A stretch of 64,000 nucleotides of DNA from Siphonodentalium dalli (taxonomy: Eukaryota; Mollusca; Scaphopoda; Gadilida; Siphonodentaliidae). A program made the translations under genes and the position numbers. Positions 60,209-64,000 of the stretch are shown here, piece by piece. The DNA lies in the NCBI GenBank assembly GCA_032622095.1, contig CP136061.1, positions 92,047,845-92,111,844 of the forward strand. The letters run 5' to 3'. A model generated the notes under the pieces. It did no database searches and was not told the origin of the DNA. It saw nothing but the letters and a program-made list of their open reading frames with translations. Positions within the stretch are counted from its first letter, which is position 1. The number at the start of each line of letters is the position of its first letter.

Positions 60209-60825
60209 TCGATTTATTTTGCTTGCATATCATGCTCGGACAAACTATTGAGTTCAATAGTAATTTCTTGCGGATGTCTGGTATTTTGGATTTCGCATCG
60301 TAATATATTTTTGGTACCAACCGAGGGTCATGAACGGATAACACAAAATAATACATATTGAAAAACAGGAATCAAATAGAGTAAACTGTTCGATCTTGGT
60401 CGAGGTGGATCTGATGTTTCACACATATTATCAGACAGAAACGTTTCGTAGAGCAATCGGATGGTACTAATTTGTCAGAAGCGTGAAGCATTTATTCATA
60501 CCTTTGTTGGAACTTGCAGTGGTGCTCAAAGCTAGTCCCCCCCCCCCAAACCACCGAAAAGCTATGAAAAACCTCTCAGGAGTCAGTAGGAAAAACGGCC
60601 CGCCGATCACATTTATATTTACATTAAACCTTAATTGCTCTACGAAAGCATTCTACCTGTGACGATCATAAAAACATGTATATCGTAACAAGACGTCAAT
60701 TCGAGATATATTATAAACAGTTTTGGGTATATTGTTCAATAAGCTTCTTGTTATTTGTGTCACCCGTGCGTGCATTTTAAAACTATATATAGATATGGAA
60801 ATAATCGAATCATTAAATCGAATCG

Positions 60826-61565
60826 TGAATATATATAACACATGTAGTCCATATATGGCGATATAAAATTTATGTTTCATTTCGATTCTTGAGTGAGCAT
60901 GCATGTATGAGTACGCAGGATGTTTCGGTCACAGCGGTATATATTTCTAGGTTACGAATACAGGTAAAGTTACGAATGATTAGTATCACGGGGATCACGA
61001 GGGATGATTTTACCTGCTCGTGCACACTCGTGTTCCAGGTTTGACTGTGTGCGGTTAGGTGGTCAGGAATTTCAATATATATAACACATGTAGCCCATAT
61101 ATGGCGATTTAGAACTTTATGTTTCATTTCGATTCTTGAGTGAGCATGCATGTATGAGTACGCAGGATGTTTCGGTCACGACGGTATATATTTCTAGGTC
61201 ACGAATACAGGAAAGTTACGATGATGAGTATCATGGGGATCACGAGGGATGATTTTACCTGCTCGTGCACACTCGTGTGCCAGTTTTGACTGTGTGCGGT
61301 TAGGTGGTCAGGAATTTCAATATATATAACACATGTAGCCCATATATGGCGATTTAGAACTTTATGTTTCATTTCGATTCTTTAGTGAGCATGCATGTAT
61401 GAGTACGCAGGATGTTTCGGTCACGACGGTATATATTTCTAGGTTACGAATACAGGAAAGTTACGATGATGAGTAACACGGGGATCACGAGGGATGATTT
61501 TACCTGCTCGTGCACACTCGTGTTCCAGTTTTTACTGTGTGCGGTTAGTTGGTCAGGAATTTCAA
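60826..61565. repeat. Three 243-bp tandem units, copy 2
   Basis: Same array as 49184-49923 with a few substitutions. Confidence 0.85.
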
Positions 61566-61939
61566 CACAGTCATTTGCGTGTGTTTGTTCTGTATGTTTT
61601 CACACTAACTGACAAAGCTTGTTAGCGCGGCCATGTACAGCTAATATTATTGTGACACGCGGATAAAGTTGATGTTATCACAGGTTACTGGTTTATTCTG
61701 AGATGGGATGCGACGCCCAAACTATGGATTTATTCAATGAAAGTTTTCAAATATTGCAAAAAACGTTGGTCAGAGAGTCACAAAATGAAAGATTAGCGAC
61801 ATTTAACATGTAAGTGGCGATTATTATGATATATACATGTATACGAATAATAATAACATCTCACCACATATTGTATTAAAATACAGACATCAATGACATA
61901 ATGTCAAGTAGATGTGTCATACTTAGCGTATGGAACCGT

Positions 61940-63012
61940 ACTGTAATACGGCCATGGCCAGACCCCGACCCCCACCCATGCATAAATGGGATTGGAGAGG
62001 GACTGCAATGATTTGTTAAATTATTAAAGTAGATTTTTTATATGTCGTTGTAATAATTTAGGGTAAATTGGTTTATTTTGCCACAATTTGATAAGCATAA
62101 TAACTAATAATTTTTTTGGCAATCGGTTAGGGAATCGGGGGTGGGGTGTAGTCCTTCATTTACATCAAACTGGGAGGGAATGAAATATATTTGGACAAAA
62201 TGCCACAATTTGACAATCATATAAGTTGTTGATGTTTTGGCAAACGATTAGGTGATTTGGGGGAGGGGTGTTCCTCCATATGCATCAAATTGTGAAAACA
62301 GAGATCGGGGGGATATGTTTTGGTAAAATATATTTTTTTTTTATTATAATGTAATAATTTTGGGTAAATTGGAATATTATGCCACATTTTGACCAGCATG
62401 TGGATGATTATTTTTGTTTTGACAATCGATTAAGGGATTGTGGTGGGTGTAGGCCTCCATATGCATACAATTGTGAAAGCATGGACTGAGTGAAATATAT
62501 TGGAATAATATGCCACAATTTGAGTAGATTATAAATGGTTATTTGTTTGGCAAACTTTGGCAATAGATCAAGGGAATTTGGGGGTGGGATAGACCATATT
62601 CAATAAATTGTGATAACAAGGGAGGGGGTGAAATATGTTTTGCTATATAATATACACATATATATATACATATACATATATATACACACATATACATACA
62701 TATACACATATATATGCACACACATACACATATATACATATACATATATATATAGCTATATATAAACAATAGGGTGGCCTACACCCACCCCATAGTGTCA
62801 TATATAAAAAAAAAAGAAAAGTTTTTTTTACATTTCAATGTAATTATTTGGGATAAATTGGTACATTATGCCACAACTTAGCAGGCATATCAATGGTGAT
62901 TATTTTGGCAATCGAATAATGGAATTAGGGGGGTAGACCATCTTCAACAAATTGTGAAAACAAGGGAGGGGGTGAAATATAGGCCTCCATATGCTTCAAA
63001 TTGTTAAGAAAA
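61940..63012. repeat. Diverged repeat ladder and AT-rich microsatellite, copy 2
   Basis: Counterpart of 50300-51370. The A/T homopolymer near 62807-62830 differs in length and composition from copy 1. Confidence 0.75.
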
Positions 63013-63331
63013 ATGTCATGACTTTATTGTGTATATTTATTATCTTTAAGATTGAGTTGACATCTACTCTGGACTTGCATGCTAATTATGTTTTTGTTGT
63101 GTATGCCAATAGTGAGTAGCATTGAGTTAATTGTATGAAATAGCAATTGTGTCTTTATACAAGGGGCTTACCAACTGGGGTTTACAGTTTAAACATACAA
63201 TTTCAACTTGTCTACTATGCACATATGTAAGTAATATTGTCATTACCTATGGGTAATTTGCAACAAAATATAATTTCAATAGAATCACATGTCAGCATGC
63301 ATTTGGGTCAATATTCATTAGAATTTTAATT

Positions 63332-64000
63332 TTAATAGTTAGGGTTAATTTCACCAAGTTTGTTGATCACTTGAGACTTCTTGGATGCATCATGGTATTT
63401 CACATATACTTTGCCATTTAAAGCCCAAGAGTCTGCTATTCCTAGTAATTCTTTAGCCCTTTTCATCATATTTGAATGCCACTGGGTTATGTCATCTTTT
63501 ATCACTACAGATGATCCTTTCAATGCCTTCCTTTCTTTGATAACCTCATTTTTGGTTCTCCTGGATAAGAATTTTACAATTACACCTCTTGGATTGGGCT
63601 GGCCTGTAAAGTATTTACCAAACCTATGGGCTATGCTGATGTCATCTTTCTTTATGTTCATTTTCAACTTGTCTTTCAGAATATTCAATACATTTTGTTC
63701 ACATTGATCAATAGTTTCATCTGGTCCATCATTATCAACACCATATATCCTGACACTTTCCTTTCTTGATTGTTGTTCTAGTTGATTATTTTTTTCAGCT
63801 AGGGATATGCATCTATCTTGTAAAAATCTTATCTTATCATCTTTGGTGTCAGCATCTTTGTTTAGATTGGTAATGTTGGTATCATATTCATCCATTTTCA
63901 GTTTTATGTCATGCATCTCACCTACAAACTCATCTCTCACATCTTTTATTTTTTTGTCACAGTCAGCTTTTACTCCTTGGATTTCTTAATCTAGGTCTAC
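63332..64000 (-). pseudogene. LINE ORF1, copy 2 (partial at window edge)
   Basis: Same coiled-coil and RRM-like product as copy 1, with very few residue changes (for example DIKLKMDEY for DIKLKLDEY). The internal stop is at the same codon (63986-63988) but reads TAA, not TAG. The amino-terminal part lies outside the window. Confidence 0.9.

Larger units (their letters stand above)
56997..64000. repeat. Direct 7-kb duplication, copy 2 (cut by window edge)
   Basis: Counterpart of 45351-52357. Includes ORF2 (57246-60208), the 243-bp units (about 60826-61565), the repeat ladder (about 61940-63012) and the 3' two thirds of ORF1 (63332-64000). It continues beyond the window. Confidence 0.93.

Overview
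This is animal nuclear DNA: AT-rich, gene-poor, dense in repeats, with long introns that have clean GT-AG signals. A PAN/apple-like plus C-type lectin secreted protein, a divergent uninterrupted nicotinic-receptor-like (Cys-loop) gene, LINE retrotransposons, TTAGGG-type telomere motif, CCGT-rich short repeats and many palindromic MITEs point to a marine invertebrate. A lophotrochozoan, probably a mollusc, is my best guess. That is inference from gene and repeat content; no marker in the window fixes the species. Nothing looks bacterial or viral, and there is no operon logic.

Layout. 1-11,000: a decayed basic, coiled-coil-like retroelement ORF (minus strand, about 373-1200), a 1.1-kb foldback element with a 5-bp target duplication (2995-4126), a 1.1-kb element with an 8-bp target duplication (4816-5959), several hairpin MITEs and a LINE reverse-transcriptase scrap (8029-8330). 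11,067-23,860: the best intact gene, a three-exon plus-strand gene for a secreted PAN/apple-like + C-type lectin protein of 239 residues. All splice phases agree. Its two introns carry a short relative of the 4816-5959 element, a 40-bp minisatellite that grades into TTAGGG-containing units, and a tandem array of about 200 bp units. 23,900-30,800: MITEs, microsatellites and dispersed repeats. 30,863-32,188: a single-exon Cys-loop receptor-like gene that is complete except for one TGA where the family has a conserved tryptophan. 32,400-45,000: more hairpin elements, direct repeats, a (GT)n tract and a 3.4-kb stretch bounded by CAGGGCCCTG inverted termini. 45,351-64,000: two nearly identical blocks of at least 7 kb in direct orientation (45,351-52,357 and 56,997-64,000, the second cut by the window edge). 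Each carries a minus-strand LINE (ORF1 with coiled coil and nucleic-acid-binding region; ORF2 with endonuclease and reverse transcriptase), broken at the same sites in both. About 4.6 kb with a TTAA-flanked foldback element separates them.

The two host genes show no functional link. Most of the window's structure is repeat biology: at least a dozen inverted-repeat elements of several families, two of them with convincing target-site duplications. I do not see a clearly new system. The most useful leads are the nonsense codon in the receptor gene, the paired LINE blocks with shared and private lesions, the foldback elements, and two short hydrophobic ORFs with a shared N-terminus just outside the LINE blocks.
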